This document shows, in pieces, positions 47,246 to 56,318 of a DNA stretch of 64,000 nt (positions are counted from its first letter, which is position 1; the number at the start of each line of letters is the position of its first letter). The DNA is from Pseudomonas sp. GD04091 (GTDB lineage: Bacteria; Pseudomonadota; Gammaproteobacteria; Pseudomonadales; Pseudomonadaceae): assembly GCF_029836165.1 (NCBI RefSeq), contig NZ_JAOEBG010000025.1:1-64000 (forward strand), written 5' to 3'. The position numbers were made by a program, and so were the translations under genes. The notes beneath the pieces are model-generated. The model made no database searches. It had not been told where the DNA came from and saw nothing but the letters and a program-made list of their open reading frames with translations.

Positions 47246-48001
47246 ATGTTCGCTCAACTGTCGTTCTCCGCCCTCGACTGGCTGCCCATCCTGCTCGGCG
47301 TGGCCGTGGCCTACATCGTCTTTGGTATCGCCGGCTTCGGCACCGCGCTGGTTGCCGGCCCCGTGCTGATCCATTTCATGCCGTTGTCGCGGATCATCCC
47401 GTTGCTGGTGCTGCTGGATTTCGTCGCCGCGTTCGGCAACCTGCTGCCGTCCCGGCGCGATGTGGTGCGCGGCGAACTGCTGCGCTTGCTGCCGTTCATG
47501 GCCGTGGGCTGCACGCTGGGCGTGGTGTTCCTGCTGCATCTGAAGTCGGAGGTCCTGCTGTTGCTGATGGGCTTGTTCGTCACCGCCTATGCCGTCTACG
47601 GCCTCGCGGTGAAGGTCCGGCCGGCGAGCCTGTCGGCGCTGTGGGCGGTGCCCATGGGCACGGTGGGTGGACTGTTCGGCGCGTTGTTCGGCAGCGGTGG
47701 CTTTTTGTACGCGATCTACCTCAGTGCACGGCTGCAGGCCAAGGAGCAGGTGCGCGCGACCCAGGTTGCGCTGATCAGTTGCAGCACGCTGGTGCGCCTG
47801 TCGCTGTTCCTGATCGCCGGGGTGTATGCCGACGCCAGCCTGCTGCTGCTCGCCGCCTGCCTGCTGCCGGTGATGTTCCTCGGCACCTGGCTGGGGCGGC
47901 GGCTGACCTTGAAGTTGTCCCGAGAGGCCTTCGTGCGGTTGATCACCTGGCTGGTGCTGGCCAGCGGCCTGGCGCTGATCGGTCGCTATCTGAGCGCTTG
48001 A
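47246..48001 (+). CDS. TauE/SafE-family membrane transporter
   Basis: 251-residue TauE/SafE (DUF81) membrane protein with about seven to eight helices. The first half has FGIAGFGTALVAGPVLI and the second the partner repeat GGLFGALFGSGGFLYAIYL, the two family motifs. Relatives export sulfoacetate, sulfite or other small organic anions. AGGAA precedes the ATG. It is divergent from a LysR gene, which probably regulates it. Confidence 0.88.
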   Translation: MFAQLSFSALDWLPILLGVAVAYIVFGIAGFGTALVAGPVLIHFMPLSRIIPLLVLLDFVAAFGNLLPSRRDVVRGELLRLLPFMAVGCTLGVVFLLHLKSEVLLLLMGLFVTAYAVYGLAVKVRPASLSALWAVPMGTVGGLFGALFGSGGFLYAIYLSARLQAKEQVRATQVALISCSTLVRLSLFLIAGVYADASLLLLAACLLPVMFLGTWLGRRLTLKLSREAFVRLITWLVLASGLALIGRYLSA

Positions 48002-48051
48002 GCAGGCGCTAGAATTGCGCGATTACCGCAGTCCCCAGGCCCGCCTCAAGC

Positions 48052-48609
48052 ATGAACACCCAGAGCATCATCGTTCCAAAACTGTCCACCGTGCCGGTTC
48101 ACGAAGCCCGTGCCCGCGCCATCCTGCGCTGGCTGGTGCGTGAAAAAATCGTCGAGGAGCAACTGACAACCTGTGGCCGCACCGGCAACCGCATGGGGCA
48201 CGCCCTGGCCGCGGGGGCGCGCAAGATCGCCCTGCGCCCGGAGAAGCTGCCGCTTGGCGAGCAGGTCAATGGCCTCGAGGTGATGCTCAAGCGCTGCATC
48301 TACACCCCCACCGAGGGCTTCCTCGAAGAGGCCGGCTGCCCGGAGTGCCGGCGCGAGGTCGGCGAGCCGCTGTTCGAGAGCCTGGAAGAATGGATGCCGG
48401 GGGTGAGCGACAACTTCACCTGCCCGCTGTGCGGCTTCGAGGATGACATCAACGGCTTTCTCTACCTGCAGCCCTGTGCCTTTTCCAACCTGGGGTTCAT
48501 CTTCAACAACTGGGGCGAGGCCGGGTTCACCCAGGCCTTTCTCGACAGCTTCGCCGACTGGCTGGACCAGCCGGTGGCGGTGGTACAGGTAAAACTGCCG
48601 CAACGCTGA
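48052..48609 (+). CDS. Zn-ribbon-type cytoplasmic protein of unknown function
   Basis: 185-residue protein with no signal or membrane segment. Two Cys pairs, CPEC (about 95-98) and CPLC (about 123-126), spaced 24 residues apart suggest a zinc ribbon; further single Cys residues lie at 41, 81 and 143. I do not recognise a named family. The ribosome site is weak. It lies immediately before the guaB promoter, whose -35 starts 20 bases after its stop, on the same strand. A TAGAAT -10-like sequence lies at 48010. Confidence 0.8.
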   Translation: MNTQSIIVPKLSTVPVHEARARAILRWLVREKIVEEQLTTCGRTGNRMGHALAAGARKIALRPEKLPLGEQVNGLEVMLKRCIYTPTEGFLEEAGCPECRREVGEPLFESLEEWMPGVSDNFTCPLCGFEDDINGFLYLQPCAFSNLGFIFNNWGEAGFTQAFLDSFADWLDQPVAVVQVKLPQR

Positions 48610-48629
48610 CCGAAGGCCCTCATTTTGCA

Positions 48630-48658
48630 TTGAGCGGCGCGCCATGGATGGGTATAAT
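48630..48658 (+). promoter_or_regulatory. Consensus sigma-70 promoter of guaBA
   Basis: TTGAGC (48630-48635) and a perfect TATAAT (48653-48658) are 17 bases apart. The expected start near 48665 gives a leader of about 30 bases before guaB. It is the best sigma-70 promoter seen in the window. Confidence 0.85.
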
Positions 48659-48695
48659 GGCGCGCTTCCATTTTTCCCTCCCGGGAGCCCCCGCG

Positions 48696-50165
48696 ATGCT
48701 GCGTATCAGCCAAGAAGCCCTGACCTTCGACGATATCCTCCTTGTACCTGGCTACTCCGAGGTACTGCCCAATGAAGTCAGTCTCAAGACCCGTTTGACT
48801 CGTGGCATCGAGCTGAACATTCCCCTGGTCTCCGCCGCCATGGATACCGTGACCGAAGCGCGTCTGGCCATCGCCATGGCTCAGGAAGGCGGCATCGGCA
48901 TCATCCACAAGAACATGACCATCGAGCAGCAGGCCGGCGAAGTGCGCAAGGTCAAGAAGTTCGAGGCCGGCGTGGTCAAGGACCCGATCACCATCGATGC
49001 CGACGCCACCGTGCGCGATCTGTTCGAGCTGACCCGCCTGAACAACATCTCCGGCGTTCCGGTACTGGCCAACGGTGACCTGGTCGGCATCGTCACTTCC
49101 CGTGACGTGCGCTTCGAAACCCGTCTGGAAGCCAAGGTTCGCGACGTGATGACGCCCAAAGAGCGTCTGGTCACCGTCCGCGAAGGCGCCGACAAGAACG
49201 AAGTCCGTGAGCTGCTGCACAAGCACCGCCTGGAAAAAGTCCTGATCGTCGACGACAAGTTCAGCCTCAAGGGCATGATGACCGTCAAGGACATCGAGAA
49301 GGCCAAGGCCTACCCGCTGGCCAGCAAGGACGACCAGGGTCGCCTGCGCGTCGGCGCCGCGGTCGGCACCGGCAAGGACACCGGCGAGCGCGTTGCCGCC
49401 CTGGTTGCCGCCGGCGTTGACGTGGTGGTGGTCGACACCGCCCACGGTCACTCCAAAGGCGTGATCGACCGCGTTCGCTGGGTGAAAGAGAACTACCCGC
49501 AGGTTCAGGTGATCGGCGGCAACATCGCCACCGGCGCGGCCGCCAAGGCCCTGGCCGAAGCCGGCGCCGACGCGGTCAAGGTCGGTATCGGCCCTGGCTC
49601 GATCTGCACCACCCGTATCGTCGCCGGTGTCGGCGTGCCGCAGATCAGCGCCATCGCCAACGTCGCCGCCGCGCTGCAAGGCACTGGCGTGCCGCTGATC
49701 GCCGACGGCGGCATCCGTTTCTCGGGTGACCTGTCCAAGGCCATCGTCGCCGGCGCCTCGTGCGTGATGATGGGCTCGATGTTCGCCGGTACCGAAGAAG
49801 CACCGGGTGAAGTCGAGCTGTTCCAGGGCCGTTCCTACAAGGCCTACCGCGGCATGGGCTCGCTGGGTGCCATGGCGCAGGCGCAAGGCTCCTCCGACCG
49901 TTACTTCCAGGACTCCTCGGCCGGCGCCGAGAAGCTGGTTCCGGAAGGCATCGAAGGCCGCGTGCCGTACAAGGGCGCCCTGGCGGCGATCATCCACCAG
50001 CTGATGGGCGGCCTGCGTTCGTCCATGGGCTACACCGGCAGCGCGACCATCGAAGAGATGCGCACCAAGCCGGAGTTCGTGCGCATCACCGGTGCCGGCA
50101 TGGCCGAGTCCCACGTGCACGATGTGCAGATCACCAAAGAAGCCCCTAACTACCGCGTAGGCTGA
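48696..50165 (+). CDS. guaB: IMP dehydrogenase
   Basis: 489-residue IMP dehydrogenase, oxidising IMP to XMP, the rate-setting step to GMP. The TIM barrel is interrupted by two CBS domains (about 92-205). Catalytic Cys304 is in GPGSICTTR. I chose ATG 48696 (MLRISQEALTFDD) because it is the family N-terminus; an upstream ATG at 48630 would sit in the promoter. It is followed by guaA after 77 bases with a strong hairpin. Confidence 0.97.
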   Translation: MLRISQEALTFDDILLVPGYSEVLPNEVSLKTRLTRGIELNIPLVSAAMDTVTEARLAIAMAQEGGIGIIHKNMTIEQQAGEVRKVKKFEAGVVKDPITIDADATVRDLFELTRLNNISGVPVLANGDLVGIVTSRDVRFETRLEAKVRDVMTPKERLVTVREGADKNEVRELLHKHRLEKVLIVDDKFSLKGMMTVKDIEKAKAYPLASKDDQGRLRVGAAVGTGKDTGERVAALVAAGVDVVVVDTAHGHSKGVIDRVRWVKENYPQVQVIGGNIATGAAAKALAEAGADAVKVGIGPGSICTTRIVAGVGVPQISAIANVAAALQGTGVPLIADGGIRFSGDLSKAIVAGASCVMMGSMFAGTEEAPGEVELFQGRSYKAYRGMGSLGAMAQAQGSSDRYFQDSSAGAEKLVPEGIEGRVPYKGALAAIIHQLMGGLRSSMGYTGSATIEEMRTKPEFVRITGAGMAESHVHDVQITKEAPNYRVG

Positions 50166-50185
50166 GGCTTCAGCAACATCAGCAT

Positions 50186-50209
50186 GCGGGGCTGTCACGA
50201 CAGCCCCGC
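50186..50209 (+). terminator. Hairpin between guaB and guaA
   Basis: GCGGGGCTGTC and GACAGCCCCGC form a 10-11-bp stem with a tiny loop. No T-run follows, so it may attenuate or protect the guaB 3' end rather than end transcription. Confidence 0.55.
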
Positions 50210-50242
50210 GTCGTTTCCGATTTCCACTGACGAGATTGAGTC

Positions 50243-51820
50243 ATGGCCCTCGACATTCACGCTCACCGCATCCTGATCCTCGATTTCGGTTCCCAGTACA
50301 CTCAGCTGATCGCCCGCCGCGTGCGCGAAATCGGTGTGTACTGCGAACTGCACCCGTTCGACATGGACGATGAAGCGATCCGCGAATTCAACCCGCGCGG
50401 CATCATCCTGGCCGGCGGCCCCGAGTCGGTCCACGAAGCCAACAGCCCACGCGCCCCGCAGGCCGTGTTCGACCTGAAGGTCCCGGTGCTGGGCATCTGC
50501 TACGGCATGCAGACCATGGCCGAGCAGATGGGCGGCAAGGTCGAAGGTTCCGACCTGCGCGAGTTCGGCTACGCCCGCGTCGACGTGGTCGGCAAGAGCC
50601 GCCTGCTCGACGGCATCGAAGACCACGTCGACGATGACGGCGTGCTGGGCCTGGACGTGTGGATGAGCCACGGCGACAAGGTCACCCAGATGCCAGGCAA
50701 CTTCAGCGTGCTGGCCAGCACCCCGAGCTGCCCGATCGCCGGCATGTACGACGACGCCCTGGGCTACTACGGCGTGCAGTTCCACCCGGAAGTGACCCAC
50801 ACCAAGCAGGGCGGTCGCATCCTGTCGCGCTTCGTCCAGGACATCTGTGGCTGCGAAGCCCTGTGGACTCCATCGAACATCGTCGAAGACGCCATCGCCC
50901 AGGTGCGCGAGCAGGTCGGTTCGGCCAACGTCCTGCTGGGCCTGTCCGGCGGCGTCGACAGCTCGGTGGTTGCCGCGCTGCTGCACCGCGCCATCGGCGA
51001 CCAGCTGACCTGCGTGTTCGTCGACAACGGCCTGCTGCGCCTGCACGAAGGCGACCAGGTGATGGCCATGTTCAAAGAGAACATGGGCGTCAAGGTGATC
51101 CGTGCCGACGCCGAGAAGCAGTTCCTCGACAACCTGGAAGGCGAAGCCGACCCGGAGAAGAAGCGCAAGATCATCGGTCGCACCTTCATCGACGTGTTCG
51201 ATGCCGAGGCCAGCAAGCTGGACAACATCCAGTTCCTCGCCCAGGGCACCATCTACCCGGACGTGATCGAGTCGGCTGGCGCCAAGAGCGGCAAGGCCCA
51301 CGTGATCAAGTCGCACCACAACGTCGGTGGCCTGCCGGAGGAGATGAACCTCAAGCTGGTCGAGCCGCTGCGCGAACTGTTCAAGGACGAAGTGCGCAAG
51401 ATCGGCCTGGAGCTGGGCCTGCCGTACGACATGGTCTACCGCCACCCGTTCCCGGGCCCGGGCCTGGGCGTGCGCATCCTCGGTGAAGTGAAGAAGGAGT
51501 ACGCCGACATCCTGCGTCGCGCCGACCACATCTTCATCGAAGAACTGCGCAAGGCCGACTGGTACCACAAGACCAGCCAGGCGTTCGTGGTGTTCCAGCC
51601 GGTCAAGTCGGTCGGCGTCGTCGGCGACGGCCGTCGCTACGCCTGGGTCGTGGCCCTGCGCGCCGTCGAGACCGTGGACTTCATGACCGCGCGTTGGGCG
51701 CACCTGCCGTACGAGCTGTTGGAGACTGTCAGCGGCCGTATCATCAACGAGATCGACGGCATCTCCCGCGTCACCTACGACGTGTCGAGCAAGCCGCCTG
51801 CGACCATCGAGTGGGAATGA
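50243..51820 (+). CDS. guaA: GMP synthase (glutamine-hydrolysing)
   Basis: 525-residue GMP synthase. The N-terminal class I glutaminase has Cys86 in GICYGMQ and the His/Glu of QFHPEVTHT; the C-terminal synthetase has the PP-loop GLSGGVDSSV and the dimerisation domain. It turns XMP into GMP. It is in the guaBA operon and is followed by an intrinsic terminator (51868-51893). Confidence 0.97.
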   Translation: MALDIHAHRILILDFGSQYTQLIARRVREIGVYCELHPFDMDDEAIREFNPRGIILAGGPESVHEANSPRAPQAVFDLKVPVLGICYGMQTMAEQMGGKVEGSDLREFGYARVDVVGKSRLLDGIEDHVDDDGVLGLDVWMSHGDKVTQMPGNFSVLASTPSCPIAGMYDDALGYYGVQFHPEVTHTKQGGRILSRFVQDICGCEALWTPSNIVEDAIAQVREQVGSANVLLGLSGGVDSSVVAALLHRAIGDQLTCVFVDNGLLRLHEGDQVMAMFKENMGVKVIRADAEKQFLDNLEGEADPEKKRKIIGRTFIDVFDAEASKLDNIQFLAQGTIYPDVIESAGAKSGKAHVIKSHHNVGGLPEEMNLKLVEPLRELFKDEVRKIGLELGLPYDMVYRHPFPGPGLGVRILGEVKKEYADILRRADHIFIEELRKADWYHKTSQAFVVFQPVKSVGVVGDGRRYAWVVALRAVETVDFMTARWAHLPYELLETVSGRIINEIDGISRVTYDVSSKPPATIEWE

Positions 51821-51867
51821 TCGGAAGGCCGGCACAGTCCGGCTCCGATAGACCCGGCAACACCGAG

Positions 51868-51893
51868 AAGCCCGCGTAATAGCGGGCTTTCTT
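51868..51893 (+). terminator. Intrinsic terminator of guaBA
   Basis: AGCCCGC and GCGGGCT form a 7-bp stem with a 6-base loop, followed by TTCTTCT. It lies between guaA and a convergent LysR gene and could serve both. Confidence 0.8.
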
Positions 51894-51916
51894 CTGCTTC
51901 CTGGCCGAGCGCACCC

Positions 51917-52834
51917 TCAACGCCGTGCCGAATGTTGCTGAGGTGCCAGGAACGCATCGTGGAAGTATGTACGGAACGCCTGCATCGCCGGGCTGAGTTC
52001 CCGTTCGCGGTGCCATGCCAGGCCGACACTCATGGGCGTGACCTTGTCGCTGATGGTCACGGTTTCGATGCGCTTGCCTTCCAGCGACCATGGCCGGTGC
52101 ACCAGGTCCGACAGGATCGCCACGCCACTGCCATTGGCCACCATGCTGCGCACCGCCTCCACCGAACTGGTGCGCACCCGCACGTTCGGTTGCTGGTGCG
52201 CATGCTCCCAGTAGCGCATGGCGCTTTGCTCGGCTTCATCGACGGTCAACAGGATGTAGGGTTCCTTCGCCACTTCGGCCAGGCTCACGGACGAGTGCTC
52301 GCATAGCGGATGGTGGCTGGGCAGCCACAGCCGGCGTTCGGAGTTGAACAGGGTTTGCGAGACGATGTCCGGGTGGGTGAGGTTCGCCGTCAGCACGACC
52401 GCCATGTCGAAACGACCTTCCAGCAAGCCTTGCTCGATGGCTTGCCGTTCCTGTTCGTGCACTTCGATGGCCACGTCCGGGTGCCAGTGCTCCAGGCGCT
52501 GAAGATGGTGCGGCAGGAAGTAGCCGATCACGGTATAGCTGGCCGCGACGCGCAGCAGCCCGCTGGCGCGAATGTCGGGCAGCGGGCTGTTCAGTGCGTC
52601 ATCGACGCTGCGCAGGATCACATAGGCCCGGTTGAGAAAATGCCGCCCGGCATCGGTCAGGCTCATGCCCTGGGCCGAGCGCTGGAACAGCAAGGTCCCC
52701 AGCATCCCCTCCAGTTCCTTGATCGCGGTGGTCACCGCCGATTGGGAAATGTTCAGGTGGATCGCGGCTTGCGAAATCTGGCCGACCTCGGCGGTGGCAA
52801 CGAAGTAGCGGACCTGGCGCAGGGTCAGGGACAT
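51917..52834 (-). CDS. LysR-family regulator of the pxp/biotin operon
   Basis: 305-residue LysR regulator: helix-turn-helix (about 1-60; GQISQAAIHLNISQSAVTTA) and effector domain (about 90-295). I chose ATG 52834 (MSLTLRQVRYF) with GGAG six bases upstream; the frame is open for 80 more codons, but those do not resemble the family. It is divergent from pxpA by 127 bases, so it most likely senses a lactam, cyclic amide or related compound and controls the five-gene operon. Confidence 0.9.
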   Translation of the reverse strand: MSLTLRQVRYFVATAEVGQISQAAIHLNISQSAVTTAIKELEGMLGTLLFQRSAQGMSLTDAGRHFLNRAYVILRSVDDALNSPLPDIRASGLLRVAASYTVIGYFLPHHLQRLEHWHPDVAIEVHEQERQAIEQGLLEGRFDMAVVLTANLTHPDIVSQTLFNSERRLWLPSHHPLCEHSSVSLAEVAKEPYILLTVDEAEQSAMRYWEHAHQQPNVRVRTSSVEAVRSMVANGSGVAILSDLVHRPWSLEGKRIETVTISDKVTPMSVGLAWHRERELSPAMQAFRTYFHDAFLAPQQHSARR

Positions 52835-52854
52835 GGAGGCTCCAGCGATTGCGG

Positions 52855-52894
52855 TTATCTGTTTTTCAGAAGATGCGCTATCTGATAATAGATC
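52855..52894. promoter_or_regulatory. Candidate LysR operator before pxpA
   Basis: The inverted sequence ATCTGATAATAGAT (52881-52894) is preceded by a second TATCTG at 52855-52860, a spacing of 25 bases. TATCTG occurs twice and its complement once. The region lies 20-70 bases upstream of both divergent starts. Confidence 0.5.
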
Positions 52895-52961
52895 TTCCCA
52901 AGGGGTGTCTGGGGAATCTAACGTTGGCCGCATGAAGTGACAAGCCTCAGGAGCAAGCGTC

Positions 52962-53720
52962 ATGCAGGCAGTGGATTTCAATTCGGACATGGGTGAAGGC
53001 TTTGGTCCGTGGACTATCGGCGACGGTGTCGACAACGAACTGATGGCCTTCATCAGCTCGGCCAACATTGCCACCGGTTTTCACGCCGGCGACCCCGGCA
53101 CCATGCGCCGCACCGTGGAGCAGGCCAAGCGCCTGGGCGTGGCCGTCGGTGCGCATCCGGGGTTCCGTGACCTGGTCGGCTTCGGTCGCCGGCACATCAA
53201 CGCACCGGCCCAGGAACTGGTGGACGACATGCTCTACCAGCTGGGCGCGCTGCGCGAACTGGCCCGGGTACAAGGCGTGGCGCTGCAGCACATCAAGCCC
53301 CACGGCGCCCTGTACATGCATCTGGCAAGGGATGAGGCCGCCGCCCGCCTGCTGGTGGAAAACCTCCAGCGGCTGGAGCCCGAACTGCTGCTGTACTGCA
53401 TGCCCGGTTCGGTGATCTGGCGCGTGGCCAGAGAACTTGGCCAACCGGTGATCCGCGAGTTCTACGCCGACCGCGAATACGACCTCAGCGGTTCCATCGT
53501 CTTCACCCGCAATGTGAAGGCTCTCGATCCGGCCCAGGTGGCTGCGCGGGTGTTGCGTGCCTGCCAGGAGGGCGTGGTACGCACGGTCGAGGGCCAGGAC
53601 CTGACGATCGCGTTCGATTCCATCTGCCTGCACAGCGACACCCCGGGTGCGCTGGCGTTGGTCGAAGCCACCCGCAAGGCGCTCGATGACGCGGGCATCA
53701 GGGTTCGCGCACCGCGCTGA
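52962..53720 (+). CDS. pxpA: 5-oxoprolinase subunit A (LamB/YcsF family)
   Basis: 252-residue PxpA-like protein. MDFNSDMGEGFG-type start (VDFNSDMGEGFGPW), NIATGFHAGDP, VGAHPGFRD and IKPHGALYM carry the His and Asp residues of this TIM-barrel family. With PxpB and PxpC it forms the bacterial ATP-dependent 5-oxoprolinase that opens pyroglutamate to glutamate. AGGAG precedes the ATG. Here it heads an operon that also codes biotin carrier and carboxylase subunits, so the substrate may be a different lactam or amide. Confidence 0.9.
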   Translation: MQAVDFNSDMGEGFGPWTIGDGVDNELMAFISSANIATGFHAGDPGTMRRTVEQAKRLGVAVGAHPGFRDLVGFGRRHINAPAQELVDDMLYQLGALRELARVQGVALQHIKPHGALYMHLARDEAAARLLVENLQRLEPELLLYCMPGSVIWRVARELGQPVIREFYADREYDLSGSIVFTRNVKALDPAQVAARVLRACQEGVVRTVEGQDLTIAFDSICLHSDTPGALALVEATRKALDDAGIRVRAPR

Positions 53721-53746
53721 ACCGCCCCGTTCGTCATCACGCGACA

Positions 53747-53766
53747 CCTGGCACACAGACGCCAGG
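53747..53766 (+). terminator. Weak hairpin after pxpA
   Basis: CCTGGC (53747-53752) and GCCAGG (53761-53766) form a 6-bp stem with an 8-base loop in the 105-base gap before the carrier gene. There is no T-run straight after. It could limit but not stop read-through. Confidence 0.35.
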
Positions 53767-53825
53767 GTCTGGGTACCGATTCATTTTTTGCCTGCCTTTC
53801 TACAACTATTCCAAGAGGAACAGAC

Positions 53826-54071
53826 ATGGCCGAACACAGCGTAATCACCCCGTTGCCAGGAACCTTCTACCGCAAGGCCACCCCGGATTCGCCGAATTTC
53901 GTCGAGCCAGGGGCGCAGGTCAGCGCCGACACCGTGATCGGCCTGATCGAAGTCATGAAGCAGTTCTCCGAGCTGACCGCCGGGGCCGCAGGGCGCCTGG
54001 GTGCGTTCCTGGTCGAGGACGGTGACCCGGTGGACCCGGGGCAGGTCATCGCCACGCTCGAGCAGGCGTGA
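53826..54071 (+). CDS. Biotin carboxyl carrier (stand-alone biotinyl domain)
   Basis: 81-residue biotinyl domain. Lys45 in IEVMKQF is the biotinylation site (canonical EMKM is altered to VMKQ). It lacks the N-terminal extension of AccB, so it is a minimal carrier swung between the carboxylase encoded next (54082) and a transferase. AAGAGGAA precedes the ATG. No other biotin carrier gene is in the window. Confidence 0.9.
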   Translation: MAEHSVITPLPGTFYRKATPDSPNFVEPGAQVSADTVIGLIEVMKQFSELTAGAAGRLGAFLVEDGDPVDPGQVIATLEQA

Positions 54072-54081
54072 GGAAGCGACC

Positions 54082-55449
54082 ATGACCATCAAGAAACTGC
54101 TGATCGCCAACCGTGGCGAGATCGCCGTACGGATCATCCGTGCCGCCAGGGCATTGGGGATTCCTACCGTGGCAGCGTGCAGCCAAGCGGACGTGGACGC
54201 CCAGGCCGCGCGCATGGCCGACGAGGTGCATGTCATCGGCCCGGCCCGTGCGGACAAGAGCTACCTGAATGTCGAGGCCTTGCTTGGCGCGCTGAAAGCC
54301 ACCGGCGCCAATGCAGTGCATCCGGGTTACGGCTTCCTTTCCGAGAACGCCGATTTTGCCGAGGCGGTCGTTGCCGCGGGCGCCATCTTCGTCGGGCCGA
54401 GCGCCGAGACCATCCGGCGCATGGGCGACAAGGCCGAGGCACGGCGTACCGCGCAGGCCGCCGGTGTGCCGGTGGTGCCTGGCTCCCCGGGCGAGCTGTT
54501 CGACCTGGAGTCGGCGCTGGAGGCGGCCAAGGCGGTTGGTTTCCCCTTGCTGATCAAGGCTTCGGCCGGCGGTGGCGGTCGGGGTATTCGCCTGGCGGAA
54601 AACGCCGAGCAGCTGGCCGAGGCGTTTCCCCGTTCCCAGCGCGAAGCCCTGGCCGCGTTCGGTAATGGCGCGGTGTACCTGGAACGGTTCATCGGCAGGG
54701 CCCGACATATCGAAGTTCAGGTGCTGGGTGATGGGCAGCGCGCCGTGCACTTGTTCGAGCGCGAATGTTCGCTGCAGCGCCGCCGGCAGAAAATCTTCGA
54801 GGAGGCACCGTCGCCGGTGCTCGATGCGCGCCAGCGCGAAACGCTCTGCGCCAGCGCCGTGCGCCTGACCGAGGCGCTGGGCTACAAGGGTGCCGGTACC
54901 CTGGAATACCTGTATGACGATGCCACGGGAGAATTTTTCTTCATCGAAATGAACACCCGCATCCAGGTGGAACATCCGGTCAGCGAGTTGATCACCGGCA
55001 TCGACCTGGTCCAGGCCATGCTGCGCATCGCGGGCGGTGAGCCGCTGGGTTTCAGGCAAAGCGATATCCCGCTCAACGGCGCCGCGCTGCAGATGCGCCT
55101 GAATGCCGAAGACCCGGCCCGGGACTTCTTTCCCAGCCCAGGCCTGGTCGAGTCGCTGAAATGGCCGCAGGGGGAGGGCGTGCGTGTTGACAGCCATCTC
55201 TATCAGGGCTACCGCGTGCCGCCATACTATGACTCGCTGCTCGCCAAGCTGATCGTGCACGGTCGCGATCGCGCCGAGGCACTGGCTCGGGCACGGCAGG
55301 CAGTGCGGCAGACCACGCTCACCGGCATGGCCAGTACGTTGGCGCTGCACGGCGAGCTGCTCGAGCAACCCTGGCTGCACGGCGCCGACTTCCACACCGG
55401 CACCCTGGAAACCTGGCTGGCCACGCGCCGCGGCGGAGATGAGGCATGA
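54082..55449 (+). CDS. Biotin carboxylase subunit
   Basis: 455-residue biotin carboxylase of the AccC type, charging carrier biotin with bicarbonate and ATP. It starts MTIKKLLIANRGEIAVRIIR; the ATP-grasp has KASAGGGGRGIR, and the catalytic FIEMNTRIQVEHPVSE is intact. I chose ATG 54082, with AGGAAG upstream. The gene overlaps pxpB by four bases (ATGA). It is probably a paralogue dedicated to this operon, not the accC of fatty-acid synthesis, which is normally paired with accB. Confidence 0.92.
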   Translation: MTIKKLLIANRGEIAVRIIRAARALGIPTVAACSQADVDAQAARMADEVHVIGPARADKSYLNVEALLGALKATGANAVHPGYGFLSENADFAEAVVAAGAIFVGPSAETIRRMGDKAEARRTAQAAGVPVVPGSPGELFDLESALEAAKAVGFPLLIKASAGGGGRGIRLAENAEQLAEAFPRSQREALAAFGNGAVYLERFIGRARHIEVQVLGDGQRAVHLFERECSLQRRRQKIFEEAPSPVLDARQRETLCASAVRLTEALGYKGAGTLEYLYDDATGEFFFIEMNTRIQVEHPVSELITGIDLVQAMLRIAGGEPLGFRQSDIPLNGAALQMRLNAEDPARDFFPSPGLVESLKWPQGEGVRVDSHLYQGYRVPPYYDSLLAKLIVHGRDRAEALARARQAVRQTTLTGMASTLALHGELLEQPWLHGADFHTGTLETWLATRRGGDEA

Positions 55450-56318
55450 ACAATCCAATCCGGTACAGCTTTGGCGGTGATGAGCACCTGTTCGCCGAAG
55501 TCAGTGAAAGCATGTCCCTGGAAGCCTTCTTCAAGGGCATGGCCGTGACTCGCGCGGTGGAGGGTCTGGCGCTGGATGGCGTGCTGGACGTATGCCTGGC
55601 CAATGCCTCGTTCCAGGTCCGATTCGATCCAGACCGCATCGCCCCCGCTGACGTGCTGGAGGCGGTGAAAGGCGCGGAGGCCGAGGCTGTGGCCGAGCGC
55701 ACCCTGCAGACCCGGATGATCGAAATCCCGGTGCTCTACAACGACCCCTGGACCCATGAAACCCTGATGCGCTTTCGCGACCGGCACCAGGATCCGGACG
55801 CGACCGACCTGGAGTACGCGGCCCGGATCAACGGCCTGGCGGACGTCGAGGCGTTCATCGCCGCCCACAGCGGCGCGCCCTGGTTCGTCTCGATGGTCGG
55901 CTTCGTCGCGGGGCTGCCGTTCATGTTCCAGATGGTCGAGCGCGAACGTCAGCTGCAGGTGCCCAAATACCTGCGACCGCGCACCGACACGCCGAAATTG
56001 ACCCTGGGCCATGGTGGCTGCTTCGGCTGCATCTACTCGGTGCGTGGCGCTGGCGGCTATCAGATGTTCGGTGTCACGCCGGCGCCGATCTACGACCCGC
56101 AACAGAAACTGGCGTACCTGAAAGAGCACATGGTGTTCTTCCGTCCAGGCGACATCGTGCAGTTCAAGCCGATGAGCCGTGAGGCGTATGACCAGGCCGT
56201 CGCCGAGGTGGAGGCTGGGCGTTTCGACCTGCGGATCCGCCCGGTGGTGTTCTCGCTGGATGCGTTTCTCGCCGACCCGGTCGGCTATCCCAAGTCGCTG
56301 CAGGAGGTGCTGGCATGA
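55446..56318 (+). CDS. pxpB: 5-oxoprolinase subunit B (KipI-like)
   Basis: 290-residue KipI/PxpB-like protein with the family's allophanate-hydrolase subunit 1 domain (about 80-280; FVAGLPFMFQM, HGGCFGCIYSV, GVTPAPIYDP). It is longer than PxpB of B. subtilis by an N-terminal extension of about 70 residues. Together with PxpC it forms a cyclophilin-like pair that resembles the transferase domain of urea carboxylase. ATGA overlaps join it to the carboxylase and to pxpC. Confidence 0.88.
   Translation: MNNPIRYSFGGDEHLFAEVSESMSLEAFFKGMAVTRAVEGLALDGVLDVCLANASFQVRFDPDRIAPADVLEAVKGAEAEAVAERTLQTRMIEIPVLYNDPWTHETLMRFRDRHQDPDATDLEYAARINGLADVEAFIAAHSGAPWFVSMVGFVAGLPFMFQMVERERQLQVPKYLRPRTDTPKLTLGHGGCFGCIYSVRGAGGYQMFGVTPAPIYDPQQKLAYLKEHMVFFRPGDIVQFKPMSREAYDQAVAEVEAGRFDLRIRPVVFSLDAFLADPVGYPKSLQEVLA

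Noticed and set aside
48630..48696. Earlier guaB start giving 22 extra residues
   Set aside because: The added codons sit on the -35/-10 promoter, so they cannot be in the mRNA, and the family starts at the later ATG.
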